Shown here one piece after another: positions 19,563-31,388 of a stretch of DNA of 64,000 nucleotides. Source of the stretch: Castanea sativa (Eukaryota; Streptophyta; Magnoliopsida; Fagales; Fagaceae). Below the pieces are notes generated by a model. That model was not told the DNA's origin. It saw only the letters and a list, made by a program, of their open reading frames with translations, and made no database searches. Location of the stretch: assembly GCF_040712315.1 (NCBI RefSeq), contig NC_134013.1, positions 13,241,001 through 13,305,000 of the forward strand, read 5' to 3'. The translations under genes were made by a program, and so were the position numbers. Within the stretch, counting starts at the first letter, position 1; every line of letters starts with the position of its first letter.

Positions 19563-22505
19563 TGTTAGGGTACTTTTTTTTTACACCTAATTTTATTTGA
19601 GTACCGCCTGTTTATACAACTAATAAGTTATTGGCTTTTCCCAAACATTTTTTTTGGCTCTATTATTATTATGTTAATCACAAATATTTCATATCTCATT
19701 ATCTAAATTGGGTCATGATATAAAAAACCCAAAACTCCTATTTTATCCAATATTATTATCATTATTTGGCTAAGCCCAAAACCGGACCTATGAACCCAAT
19801 ACACACATCCTATTCTATTTAAAGCCCAAGAATACTTATGCTTGACAATATTTGAAAAGCCCATATTCAAATTCATGGCAAAACAATTTTATCAATGGAA
19901 TTCAAATCCATAATCAAAACCTATGGTTTAAACCCATGGCAATTCATTTATCCAAAACCCAATTTACATTAACAATATCAAAGCCCAATCCTCATTGGCA
20001 ATATCAAAGCCCAGTTCTCGCTGGCAATATTTAAAACCCAATTTTCATTGGCAACATCAAAGCCCAATTCTCATTGGCAATATCAAAGTCCAGTTCTCGC
20101 TGGCAATATCAAAGCCCAATTCTCATTGGTAACATCAAAACCCAATTCTTATTGGCAACATCAAAGTCCAATTCTCATTGGCGAAATCAAAAGCCCAACT
20201 TACGTTGGCACTATTAAAAGCCCAAGCTAACTACTTGACACTATTTTATCGAAAGCCCAAAGTTATCAATACTTGGCAAAATACTATATCATAATTATTT
20301 TACTTAAAAATACTTTAGATTCTTAAACCTATTACTATAATATTACAAGCTCATGGAATTTATGAATTATCTATTCTCAAAACCCATGGCAATCATCTTA
20401 TAAAAACCCATGGAAAGTTATGATTATTAGACCCATGACATTTATTTATTTGATATTATAAACTCATGATCTATCTTACATCACACCATTCATAATATTT
20501 ATTACCAAAACTCATGGTAATTATTCATCCTACATGTCCATTATGATTATCTATAGAGAAACTCATGAGAACGTCACATTATTCCATTATAGTGGTTGTT
20601 ACCATATTTATTTAAAACCCATGGTAAATATTATTCTCAAGAAAAATATTGGAGGTCATTATTTAAAAAAACCCCAAAGAAAATATCATTTACAAAGTAA
20701 TTCATAGTAAAAATTATGAGAAACTAAAAAAGTTGTTATTTAAAGCTCGTGGGAATTAATACCCAAAATCTATCACAAATATTTATTAAAGCTCATGGAT
20801 TCATTTTATTTCTACTAACAACTAAAGCCCATGAGAAGTAAAAAACCCATGGCAAAGCATGTCTTTAATGCCCATTTTGTAGGACCAAGAATCTCATGGA
20901 GTAGGGAACAAGCCCAAGCAAAGAAAGGGCCATGTGGCCCAACTAAAAGTGTTAAAATGGAGCAAAGTTCTAGCCTAAAAAGGTCCCAGCAAGAGGTTTG
21001 AAAGTGGGCAACCAGCTCTTGTTCATCCCTAACCAAAGAAACAACTAGAGGCCCCCACAAGAGAACCAAGCCTTTAAGGATGAACTATGGGATGTCCCAT
21101 CAATTTTCTGCCACCCTCTACCTGACGTGAACAGTGTCTAAGGGCTATCATATCAGCTGAAGTCTAAAGGATGATGGGACTCCATCATCTTCCTCAAGAC
21201 TGCACCTCCAACGGAAGGGGAGCTGAAACCAAATTATCCAAACTTCAACAAATTGAAGCTACAAGTGTTAAAAATGTTCAAGACGTGATTCATGTGCCAA
21301 GCCCATGAATCCTAAAGGGGAAAAATTGGGAACATGTGGTTTGGAGGGCATAAATGGATCTCCAGCGGAACCCTCTAAAGTGGACTTAAACTTTGACACC
21401 TAGCTTGGGGTGTTAAATCCTACTTCCTAGGGACCAAATCTCAGTTGCATCACTGGGATTCTCCCTTAATACTTGTCTTAATCCCATTGGCTAAACACAA
21501 TCTCAGCAATCTTAGCATTTAATGCAAGATTACCCCAAATACTACCCATGTGTGACATTGCTCAAAGAAGTAAAACAACCCCAAAAGAAATCTCCCATTT
21601 TTAGGCCAAATCCAGGCTATTAATTCAGCTATCGAGGCTCCCCTGAATCAGTCCCACGTTCTTGGATTTTTGTTAATTAATGCTTCTCTAAAGCTCCATT
21701 ATAAAAACACAAGCACCTCAGCCCAAAACACACACAGCTACCCCTTCTGAGGCTTTGGATTCGTTTGCCATTTTTGCTGTTGGTTTAGCTCTCCTTAAGC
21801 TCACCGCTCATCATCTTTAGCATACACTCATCTAATCTTAGACATTCTTCTCCACCCCTACACAATCACAGCTCATAAATGTCTTCGAACTAGTCACAAA
21901 CAGCCCATTACTCACCAAAAGCTTCAATCTCAGTATTAATCTTACTCCACTCACTCAAAATAGCCCACATTCACCTCGTTCATGCCTTATAAACACACAC
22001 TCACCAAAATCTTAGTTTAATACTTGTTGCACTGAGCTGGGATCTCTCCCTCCCTTCATTCCATTCTATTTTTCCTCTTTTATTTGTAATTATGAAGCCT
22101 TTAACCCTTGTTTATTATTGATATGATGAAAGCCATAATGTTTTAGATACTATGGAAGTTTTCCCTTATGTTGACTTAATAATAATAAGGAAAACATATG
22201 ATTTTTACCATGTAAACACACTTATTAACCTGCAATTACCCTACCGCTGGAGATAATACCGTATCGCTGGAGGACTGATTTGAACTATGATGCTGTAAAA
22301 GGACTAATAATATAACAAACTAACAACAATAACATGTTTATTGTGCTTTATTGTTGTCTTCTTGTTAGGGTGCAACCTCTATCTCTTGCTTGGACGGACT
22401 TACACAACACCGAAAGCCTTTGGGCTTTATTTCAAGGGCCATCGTCGAGTTTCGGCTTGGCTACCCTATATTCTATTTTAGAACATCAAAATTTTCCCCT
22501 CAACA
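19563..22505. mobile_element. 2.9-kb solo LTR
   Basis: It starts TGTTAGGG and ends CCCTCAACA, near-complementary TG...CA termini. CCACC flanks both sides (19558-19562 and 22506-22510). There is no coding region, no primer site and no second LTR, so this is a solo LTR left by recombination. It holds a 'aaagcccaattctcattggc' minisatellite (19973-20220), many 'cccatgg' phrases, and a TATA-like tataaaaaca near 21701 in a promoter-like context. The family was not identified; the length suggests a large Gypsy element. Confidence 0.7.
19973..20220. repeat. Minisatellite, ~27-29-bp unit
   Basis: About nine imperfect tandem copies of a unit reading caatatcaaagcccaattct plus cattgg, internal to the solo LTR. 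Variation between copies is mostly single-base (ttctcg or ttctca; aatatc or aacatc). A 60-residue open frame across it only translates the repeat. Confidence 0.8.
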
Positions 22506-22589
22506 CCACCTTACCATATATGCAGCAATTGTTGCATACAATGTTACAGCAAATCCTCTTCCATCACCTAAACACAGATAGTTTAGTTG

Positions 22590-23557
22590 GAAGAGGTTCT
22601 CGCTTCCAACCTTCATATAAAAAATAGTGAAATATAAACTTGAAAAAAAAAGAGTAGCCCATCCCACAGGTGGGATGCTGCCAAAATTCACAAAAAAAAA
22701 GAGAATAAACAATTAGAGGCAAAGAAAGGGAAATAAGGATATGCCACATCAGTTTTTTACTTAAAATTTATTGTAAAATCAATACATCCTAATACACTTA
22801 ATAACGTCTCAAAAAAATTAAAATTAAAACCCCTATTTCACGTTTTAAAAACTATATGTGAAAAAGAGTCCCTAAAACATCATCTCTCCTCAACTCCTCT
22901 GCCACCTGCCACAAACCTCGTCGGACCTCCGTTTACAGCCCCATTACCTCGCTAGGCCTCCATCCTCTGCTGCATTACCTTGCCAGATCTCCTTCCTCCG
23001 TCGAAGGACTTTGGAAAGGACTCATAAAATCTAGCAAAGACCAAGATTTGCCAAATGTTGCTGCTTCACCCATTTGTAGAGCTTGGTGGGTTTCGGTAGG
23101 GACCCCACTTGCTTCATTCAAATTTGTTTGGGATATTGTGTTTTCTTGTTCATTGTGTTGGGGTGAATAATAATAATAATTTAACTATAATATTGCTTGT
23201 CATCTACATTAGCTGTAGATATTGTTATGTGAATTGTATAGAAATGTATTTTTTGGCTTGTCCCAGATGAAGGCAGCAACTTCGGCAGCTTGACAATTGC
23301 AGATTTCATTTTTTTTAATTAAATATTTGGGTGAGTGAGTTTTTAATGGGATTATGATTGGGTGTATCAAGGGCTACTCTTTTATTTGAAATTATTTGAA
23401 AAAAGCTTATGTGTCATTGTTTTATTGGAGGGTGTAAAACTAGGTTTTTACACTAGGTCCTCATCAAATTCGGACTCTTATTAAAAGCATCTTTTATTTT
23501 AATATCAAGATATACCAATAAGGGAATTACCAATGTAGTGATGGGAAAATATGAGAG
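22590..23557. other. Intergenic, no gene seen
   Basis: It holds a short perfect palindrome (catcccacaggtgggatg, about 22657-22674), a C-rich stretch at 22880-23000 and otherwise AT-rich DNA. No coding frame, RNA gene or repeat border could be supported. Confidence 0.4.
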
Positions 23558-23790
23558 TTTATTAGGTCCATCAAAAAACTGTTGAAGTGGTCCTCCTTAG
23601 TGCTTTCAACCGATAAAACACTACCACCTATGCAAGTGTGACATCGCTTGTGGTCTTTTTTTTTTTTTTTCTTTTTTTTTTTCTTCTTTACTGATTGGGA
23701 AGGTTACTAACCTCATTTTCATAGGTGACAATGTTTTATTGGTCAGGAGGATGACTTCAACAATGCTCTCGGTGGACCTAATAATTTTTG
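23558..23790. mobile_element. Foldback MITE
   Basis: The left arm starts ttattaggtccatc and includes gttgaagtggtcctcc and aaaacactaccacctatg. The right arm carries the reverse complements (cataggtgacaatgttttatt, ggaggatgacttcaac, ggacctaataa). The arms are about 75 bases around a T-rich loop (23657-23690). Part of the right arm (aatgctctcggtg...) occurs again at 23995-24050, on the other side of a SINE. Confidence 0.65.
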
Positions 23791-23837
23791 GGAAAGTAGA
23801 GTATATCTTGCATTTATACTCGTAGAGTGACCATTAC

Positions 23838-23991
23838 ACACTCTTGGCGCAATGGTCTCTCTACAAGTATAAGTGTGTGTGGGGTGTGGGGGGCCAAGAG
23901 ACGGGATTTAAGTCTTCATGAGGGAGTTTCACACACATATACACTTAGATTATGCTAGAGTAGAATTTCTATTTTGTATATATAAAAAAAA
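23838..23991 (+). mobile_element. tRNA-derived SINE
   Basis: Pol III promoter boxes are recognisable: box A TTGGCGCAATGG (23844-23855) and box B GGGATTTAAGTC (23903-23914), about 47 bases apart. The element ends in an A-run (23983-23991). Its total length of about 155 bases fits plant SINEs. The sequence on both sides is a ~55-base direct repeat, longer than a usual SINE target duplication. Confidence 0.65.
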
Positions 23992-24647
23992 GATAATGCT
24001 CTCGGTGAACTTACATAATCTCTTGGAAAGTACAATATATCTTACATACACTTAATAATTGCATTTACCTACATGTCTTTTCTTTTCTTTTTCTTTTTTA
24101 TGGGAATCTTTGAAAGCAAAAAAATAAATTATATCACTTTCATTAGTATAGACGTATTGATACAAGGAACGAAATATAGTGAAACAAAACTTTATTGATA
24201 AGTACATAATTCTAAAAAACCGTTATTCAACACTGGCCTCATTGTATGCCCTTCGCACGTGCGATGAAACTCTTTTATTTATTTATTTTAAGTTTAATGC
24301 AATTTTTTAATTTGAATTTGTCTATTGTTAGCGAGGTTACACATAAACGGATTTTTAAGGAGTTAAAATTTACGATTTTGAAAAGCAGTAAACTACTGTG
24401 TTTAGTGTGTATTGGTTTTTAGGAAATGAAAAAAAAAAAGTATGAAATGTGTGTGGGATATATTTAAATAGAGAATGTGTGCTAATTTTTAGAAAAAAAG
24501 TTCTCTGATAGTTTTTTTATTATATTCTGTTAAATTACAATTTTTTTATTATATTCTGTTAAATTAAAATTTTAACCCTATTTTTTATTTTTTAAGAATA
24601 AGGATTATTTTATTAGATTAGGGGTATTTTTGGCATTTTTTGAAATC
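23992..24647. other. AT-rich intergenic DNA
   Basis: It starts with the second copy of the MITE-arm repeat (23995-24050). A 28-base phrase (ttttattatattctgttaaatta) is repeated in tandem at about 24515-24567. No gene. Confidence 0.4.
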
Positions 24648-24652
24648 ATAAC

Positions 24653-25082
24653 TGATGAGTCCATAAAGATTATTAAGGTCGTCCATCTTAATGGATGACC
24701 ATTGCGTCATTAGTGGGCCATTAAAGATAGACGAGTAACCACCCAACACATTCAATAATGATCATCAAAGGCCTTAAACCCTCTCATCGATTCAAAGAAC
24801 GTTACAATTAGGGTAATAATCACCCTCATATATGTCCAACAGCTACCTAAGTCACCTATAAAAGGGACAATTTGTCCATTTGCTAAGGTATGTCAGAAAC
24901 TATTACAAAATACCATCTATATACGAAAGATATGGTTGATACTAACTTAAGCATCAGAGGCTCTCCCACCGGGCACAACTCGGTGGTCTTTTCGATGAAC
25001 TCTCTTTATCTCGCAAGTCCTACAAGATCGTCAAAAGCTCCGGATTGGACGAGTGACCCAACTGACGATTTTGACATCATCA
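24653..25082 (+). repeat. 5' LTR (430 bp) of the pol-less element
   Basis: TG...CA ends (tgatgagtcc ... gacatcatca). It is nearly identical to 30958-31388. A TATA box, ctataaaag, lies at 24856-24864, giving a predicted start near 24890. Confidence 0.9.
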
Positions 25083-25083
25083 G

Positions 25084-25101
25084 TTTGGCACCGTCTGTGG
25101 G
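25084..25101 (+). other. Primer-binding site of the pol-less element
   Basis: TTTGGCACCGTCTGTGGG begins two bases after the LTR. Equivalent sequences occur in the minus-strand Gypsy element (attggtgccatctgtgggaa) and the edge element (attggcgtcgtttgtggaaa). I did not assign the tRNA. Confidence 0.6.
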
Positions 25102-25265
25102 AACGAGATCAGCCACTAATCTCTTCCTACAACAAAGGGTCACTTAACACAATCAAAGGTTATGAACTAGAAGATACCGGATCAAGAGTATCTCATAGGA
25201 CGATACCCTTTGATCATCTCTTCAATTTGCACGTTCTCATTTCTTCGACCACTTTTGCAATCTAA

Positions 25266-25684
25266 TGGCATGTTTGGGAGTTTAGAGAGGGAGGAGAGTA
25301 GAGGGGAGTAGAGGGGAGGGAAGTAGTGGGGAGGAGAGTAGAGGAGAATGATTACCCTCCACCTTGTTTGGATGTTTTTATAATTAGTAAGGGGGAAGGG
25401 AGTAATTAGCCATTCCCCTTGTTTTTAGCATTGTAATTTTATAAATATAATAAGGGTAAATTAGGTAATTTACTTTATCAATAATTTTATGTGCTCTACT
25501 CTCCCTCCAAATCTCTCCAATTTGGGGGAATTAAAAATGAGGGGGTTGGAGGTAGTTGAAACCCTTTCAAACTCCTCCAAACCCCTCCCCCTCCTTCCTT
25601 AAAAAACTCCCAAACAAGGTAATTGAATTACTCTCCTTCCCTCTACTCTACTCCCCCTCCTTTTTTAAACATCTAAACAGGCCA
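25266..25684. mobile_element. PIF/Harbinger-like MITE nested in the pol-less element
   Basis: The termini TGGCATGTTT and AAACAGGCCA are inverted repeats, flanked on both sides by TAA (25263-25265 and 25685-25687), the 3-base duplication typical of Tourist/Harbinger elements. The interior is GA-rich on the left and CT-rich on the right, forming a longer imperfect stem (ggaggagagtagagg against ctctactctactcccc). Non-coding. Confidence 0.8.
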
Positions 25685-25689
25685 TAAGA

Positions 25690-28068
25690 TTGGGTTGAGA
25701 TGAAGGAGACAAAGAGGTATCATTGACACACCATCTTCGTCAAAGCATAACTTTGTCATCCAATTAAGTATGACTTCGTCAAAGCATCTTCATCAAAGCA
25801 TGACTTTGTCATCCAATTAAGTATGACTTCGTCAAAGCATGACTTCGTCACTGACACACCATCCAAGGTCTCAAACCCTACGACCTCTAACTTGGCTCCT
25901 TGAGGGTCCACACCACTGAAGCAGAGAAAAAAAGCACACATTTGGGTCTTATGGTGTAGAGGAGATCAAATGGATGGTTTGTTCATTATAAGGCATGGAC
26001 TAAACGCTGGATGACCACAAAACTCAAGCGACCTTGACAGACCTTAAGGATATGGCCCAGTTCAAAGAAAACACTATGGTCTAAAATCTAAAGGTCATAT
26101 TTACGCATTTTCCCCTTTTCTACTCTCAAGAATTTGCAAATAATATTTAATCTTATTTCATGCTACACTATTCTCAAAAGACATATGTGGGCGAAGGAAC
26201 TAATAACTATAATACTTTTCCATTCTTGAATGCAAAACGTTAGACAATATTATAATTCCCAAATTCTATGCTAAGCATTGATGGAAAATGCCATAATATA
26301 GTTAGAAGAGATTGAATTCATGGTGATAAATACATACGGTCTTGCGACATATTTCAAGAAAGATATCAAATTTCATACCAGCTTTGGAATAGCCTTGATT
26401 GTTGTCAAGCCAAAATTTAAGATTACAATTTTAGGTTTGAATAGTTGTACAACTGTTAGGTTTTATAGTTACAGTCAACACACGTTCAAAAATTAAATTG
26501 ATTAGTCACTGGCAAATTATTGTGCAAGATGGTATATCATAACTTTCGACATCGAAGAAAAAGGGAGCCGAAACTTTTTGTTATCTTACCAAAGTTATAT
26601 CATCATTTTAGACATTAAAGAGGCTAAAGTCAAATTTTACTGTCTTACCAAATTTAGAAACACTAAATTTGGATATAGGAGAAAGCCCAATAAGCCCGGT
26701 CAAGCCTAATCAGAATTAGGTATTGCTGGAAGCTGAGAATAATGAAAATTATGATTTTTTGCTGCACATGTTTTTTGTGAAAACTATCATGTTAAGCCAA
26801 AAAAAAAAAATCCAAAATAAAGAAAGCTTTAGAAATAAAATGCAAGAATGGCCTATTCGGCTTTGCACAAATAATAATTTTCAAAGTGAATGCAAGGTGG
26901 GTCTAAGGTTGAAAGACCCAAAGAATTATAAAATTCAGTCATTACATAAACATGACAATTGCTAAAGCAAAATTCATTTAAAAAAGTTATAAGATTTTAT
27001 AACTTGAAATGTTCCATCATAGAGGACAAAAAATCTACTGTTTAAAATTTCCCATGTATAAATACATGTTGCTTTGACTTTTAAAATAGAGCACAAAAAT
27101 TGTTCCATTTATACACAAATCCACCACATGGTTTCATGAAAATTTTAGTGGTCTCTATTTGTTTGAGCATTATACTTTCACAAATTGAGCCATTATTTTA
27201 GTGCTCAGTATGAATTAAATTACATTTTCTTTATGTTATGCACATACATATTTGTGTTATGGACTATGTTATGGACACATCAACCACCCATAAGCCACAA
27301 ATTTTATTTTATATTTGTGGTTAATAACATTTGTGAATTTTATACTTGACAATGCTACTCCAAGTCTAAAAATTTGCATAGTAAAAGTACTAGGCTATTT
27401 ACTGGACCTATATTCTTAAGTTTATAAGCTTTGGAATGAAAACTTGTCAGAAAGAAACAGCCAAGAAAGAGATCAAAAAGTCTTAAGGGGAAAAGGAGAA
27501 TACAACTAAAGATTGTTAAAATTCCTTTGACATCACAAATGGCGAGTCAAGCCCCAGTAGCTTTGAAGCCAACACAGAAGAGCTTGTTGAAAAGAAACCA
27601 GCTTAGAAGGGCACTAAAAGTATCATGCACATATCTAAATCACTCGCCATGTGAGCAAAGTGGTTCCAAGCCAAGCATGAGTGTTCTAACATCCTTGCAA
27701 AGGTGGGCTTGGATATCAATTTCTAAAAAAGTCTCCAAGGCCGACAGGTAAATAAAACCTTACTCTTTCTCCTATTAACTTTCTAAAACTTAATTGTCAA
27801 GTGTAATGTATATAGTTTTCATTTAAGGCATTGCATAAATTACCAATCAAATACAAAAGTAATCTTTGGCATCATCACTTTAAATACCATAACAATATAT
27901 GGATGTTAAGAAAGAGAAGCCAAATCCTAAGATGACTATTGGTTGTGCTCAAAAAGCGGAAAGTGATGGATTGCGTTATTTAATAATTCATCTCTTTTTA
28001 CCTTTTAATATTTGCAATGCTGTGTTATTTTGAAAAGCTAACTACCCATTGAGCAAGGTTAAAAATGA

Positions 28069-28101
<33 letters not shown>

Positions 28102-30000
28102 TTCAAACATAACGTGCACGAGGGGTTCAACCAATTGGTTGAATTACCCGAAACATCGGTGGACTACCAAGTTTAATAGTAATCTTATGAAAAAGGTCAA
28201 CTACGCGGATAATAGCCTTATAAAGATTGCTAAATGTGAGTCTACCATAAAAAAAAAAATTAGTAAAAACAAAGAGAAACCTGTCGAGAATAGGAGTATC
28301 CAAAATTATCGACAATCTCTACTTTAGTATCGACACTTTAAAGAAGCATATAGTCAATAGCTTCATTCTTTATACATCATATAATACTTCTCTATGATTT
28401 ATATAGAGTACACTTTGTCATGACATCAATTATTGTGCAACATGCAATTGCCTATTTGTATATTGTCATTCCTAATAAAATGCAGCTAGCTCTATCGAAG
28501 TGAGTCGTCTTAAATGACCATGATCAAAGTACTCCCATCAAAAATAAGATTAAGCCCAAAGGAAGGAAGATACAAGTTCAAACCATGATAGGCGATTCCT
28601 CTAGTTGTTGTTAGATAAGAAGTGCACCTTTCATGTTTGAACAAGGGGCAACAATATGGCCTAGTTTTTATGTCTTCAAAAGATTGAAGCAAAAGAGACC
28701 TAGGCCTTAGACATTGAATATCATGTTAAGCTTAACAAGTTTTAAAGGAAAAAAGCTTGCCTAAAGATCTCAACAATGAAAAGATTGAGGTATGTACACA
28801 ATAGTATCATGATTTAAGGTCTCTTGTCGAGGTAACTCATTTATTTATTTCTTTTCAATTAGCCATGCCATATATTAGCTTATTATAACTAAGTGCAAAT
28901 CAAGCTTGCATGATTACCTACAAATATGTATATATAAAACATGTTGAAAATTTTGCTATAAAATTATTACAATTATCACAATTAATATGGATGTATAAAT
29001 TATTAGTAGCATATGTTTCATCGTCATAAATCTGAGAAGTTCTATTAAGTCTCCTAAACTTAAAGTGCTAGATGATCGTGTTCACAATATGGTCATGAGT
29101 TTAAGCCTCAATAAGTTTCCGCTATCTCCGTCAACTCCCCCAAAATCTTTTTAAATTGCTCTAAAAATTATATACGGTGCAAGCAACTAACAAAGACTAG
29201 TTTAAAGAAGCATATAGTCAAATAGCTTCAATTTTTATATATCATAGAATACTTCTCTATGATTCATATAGAATGCACTTCCTCAAATGACATCCATAAT
29301 TGTATAGCATGCAATTGCATATTTGTACATTGTCATGCAGATAGCACTATTGAATTAATTTAAGCATACAATTAAAGAAAAAGGAAGAGAATTGCTATTA
29401 CAAACAACAATGACCATGGTCGTCAAAAAAAAAGAGAGGCTCCAACCATGATAGAGCATTCCTCTGGTCATCAGCAAATGAGAGTTACACTTTTCATGTT
29501 GAACGGGGGCAACAACGTGGCCTAATTTTTACATCTTCAAAAAATTGAAGCCAAAGAGGTCTAGGCCTTAGACATGAAGCATCATGTTAAGATTAAAAAA
29601 TCTTTAAAAGAGGAAAGCTCGTCCTCTTGAAAAGAGAAGAGCTTGTCAAGAAAATCCCAGCAATAAAAAGATCGAGGTATGTGACAAAATAATGTCATCA
29701 TTTAAGGTAACACATTTATTTTTATCTTTTTTATATTCGACTTTAAAAATTTACACTTAGTAAGATTTCAGGCAAAAATGTATGTACTACTAGGTAGATC
29801 ACAAAAGAGGTAAAACTCTAGGATTACAAGAAAATAAGAAAAAGGCCCACTTAGGCCTTTGATAACTTATTATTCATATATGAATTCTTCTAAAATTCTT
29901 GTCTAACCAAGTCTTGGCAAGTGCATGTACTACTTAATGTAGATATCAACGTGGCCTCAAGAAGGTCCAAAACGACATAGCGTCAAGGAATCTTTCTAGT
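25690..30000. other. Non-coding interior of the pol-less element
   Basis: AT-rich, with no gag or pol motif in any frame. A ~500-base segment at about 28325-28830 recurs at about 29202-29715 (877-890 bases away), with shared phrases such as 'aaagaagcatatagtcaa' and 'aggccttagacat'. An (AT)n microsatellite lies at 28068-28098. A short repeat of 'tgactttgtcatccaattaagt' occurs at 25748-25835. Confidence 0.6.
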
Positions 30001-30004
30001 AGCA

Positions 30005-30510
30005 AGTGAGAAGATTCCTTAAATGGATGTAAGTCACCGAAAAATGGCTAAGTGATGAGATTCCGCCAAGACGGATGTAAATCGCTGATGAAGCCTAAGT
30101 GATAAGTTTCCTTAAATGGATGTAAGTCACCAAAAAATGGCTAAGTGATAAGATTCTGCCAAGATGGATGTAAATCACTGACGAAACCTAAGTGACAAGA
30201 TTTCTTAAATGGATGTAAGTCACCAAAAATGGTTAAGTGATAAGATTCCGCCAAGAATGATATAAATCATTGATGAAGCCTAAGTGACAAGATTCCTTAA
30301 ATGGATGTAAGTCACAAAAAAATGGCTAAGTGGTAAGATTCCGCCAAGACGGATGTAAATCACTGACGTAGCCTAAGTGACAAGATTCCTTAAATGAATG
30401 TACGTCACCCAAAAAAAATAAAAGACAAGATTCTACTAGACCGATGTAAATCGCTGACAAAATCTAAATGATGAAGCTTCGTAACTGGATGTAAGTCACC
30501 TAAAAGTGGC
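30005..30510. repeat. Satellite-like array, ~93-bp unit, about 5-6 copies
   Basis: Each unit contains 'ccttaaatggatgtaagtca', 'atggctaagtgataag', 'attccgccaag' and 'gatgtaaatcactgac'. Unit starts fall near 30012, 30107, 30201, 30292, 30385 and 30475, with increasing divergence to the right. The array ends about 65 bases upstream of the small basic reading frame. Confidence 0.8.
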
Positions 30511-30574
30511 TAAATGACTAGATACTCTTAGACGAGTGTAAGCAGACAAGGATTCTCACACAAACGTAACTCAC

Positions 30575-30883
30575 ATGCAAATTGAGAATATCAAACGTGA
30601 CAATGAGAAAGTGAATGAAAGAAGAAGCATCGAAGTGATAAAAAATGGTCGTCCAAAGAAATCTCCTCGCTCCTCAGCAATGATAAAACGTGGTCGTCCA
30701 AAAAAATTACCTTACTCTTTAGCAGTGATAAAAAATGATTGTCCAAAGAAATTAGCTCACTTTCAAGACCGAGCTATGATCCCTCAAATGTCCAAAAGGA
30801 CCGTCAAAAGGCAGATACTAAGAAGTCGTCGCAAAATACTACTGTTCTTGAAGAAGAAAGTAGTTGAAGATAAAAAAGTCTGA
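30575..30883 (+). CDS. Small basic protein with AT-hook-like repeats
   Basis: A 102-codon frame with a clear ATG. Residues 21-65 are three tandem 15-residue repeats: VIKNGRPKKSPRSSA, MIKRGRPKKLPYSLA and a weaker VIKNDCPKKLAHFQD. The GRPKK core, with RGRP in repeat 2, matches the AT-hook, a minor-groove DNA-binding motif. The C-terminal third is very basic (KRTVKRQILRSRRK, LKKK) and could be a nuclear signal. It lies in the 3' part of a pol-less LTR element, 75 bases before the 3' LTR. It may be a relic of a longer gene or only the chance translation of a short repeat; I recognise no family. Confidence 0.4.
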   Translation: MQIENIKRDNEKVNERRSIEVIKNGRPKKSPRSSAMIKRGRPKKLPYSLAVIKNDCPKKLAHFQDRAMIPQMSKRTVKRQILRSRRKILLFLKKKVVEDKKV

Positions 30884-30957
30884 ATCTAAACAAGTCGAGA
30901 ATAGTCCCAAAGCCTGACTAGCACAAAGCAAAATTAGACTTGGGAATGGGGGGCAAT

Positions 30958-31388
30958 TGATGAGTCCATAAAAATTATTAAGGTCGTCTATCTTAATGGA
31001 TGGTCATTGCGTCATTAGTAGGCCATCAAAGATAGATGAGTAACCGCCTAACACATTCAATAACGATCATCAAAGGCCTTAAACCCTCTCATCGATTCAA
31101 AGAACGTTACAATTAGGGTAATAATCACCCTCATTTATGTCCAACAGCTACCTAAATCACTTATAAAAGGGACAATTTGTCCATTTACTAAGGTACGTCA
31201 GAAACTATTACAAAATACCATCTACATACGAAAGATATGGGTTGATACTGACTTAAGCATTAGAGGCTCCCCTACCAGACACAACTCGGTGGTCTTTTCG
31301 ATGAACTCTCTTTATCTCGCAGGTCCTACAAGATCATCAAGAGCTCCAGATTGGACGAGTGACCCAACTGACGATTTTGGCATCATTA
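30958..31388 (+). repeat. 3' LTR of the pol-less element
   Basis: Matches 24653-25082. It ends catcatta (the left copy ends catcatca) directly before the ATAAC duplication at 31389-31393. The polypurine tract lies at 30942-30957. Confidence 0.9.

Larger units (their letters stand above)
19394..22580. repeat. Foldback element split by a solo LTR
   Basis: Without the LTR at 19563-22505 and one CCACC copy, the flanks form a hairpin. The left arm ends at 19502 (tagccaaatcatg). The right arm starts at 19528 (catgatttaactatc), passes the insertion point and continues from 22511. Both arms carry the same order of phrases (aagattt, ctataac, gcagcaattgttgcata, aagtggc, aagagaa). The best-matched part is about 75 bases per arm, with weaker similarity out to about 110. 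The loop is about 25 bases. It looks like a foldback MITE rather than a gene. Confidence 0.6.
24653..31388 (+). mobile_element. Non-autonomous LTR retrotransposon without pol
   Basis: Terminal direct repeats (24653-25082 and 30958-31388) start TGATGAGTCC. ATAAC flanks both ends (24648-24652 and 31389-31393). A primer-type site, TTTGGCACCGTCTGTGGG, follows the left LTR, and a purine tract (gggaatggggggcaat) precedes the right one. The 5.9-kb interior has no gag or pol motif. It contains a nested MITE, a large tandem duplication, a ~93-base satellite-like array and one small basic reading frame. The primer site matches those of the two Gypsy elements in this window in type, suggesting a Gypsy (Tat-type) helper. 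Confidence 0.85.

Noticed and set aside
20048..20230. Plus-strand frame of SKPNSHWQYQSP repeats
   Set aside because: It is the translation of the minisatellite in the solo LTR.
30005..30510. Regular repeats that could suggest a CRISPR array
   Set aside because: Units are contiguous without unique spacers, inside a plant LTR element; CRISPR is not expected in a plant nuclear genome.
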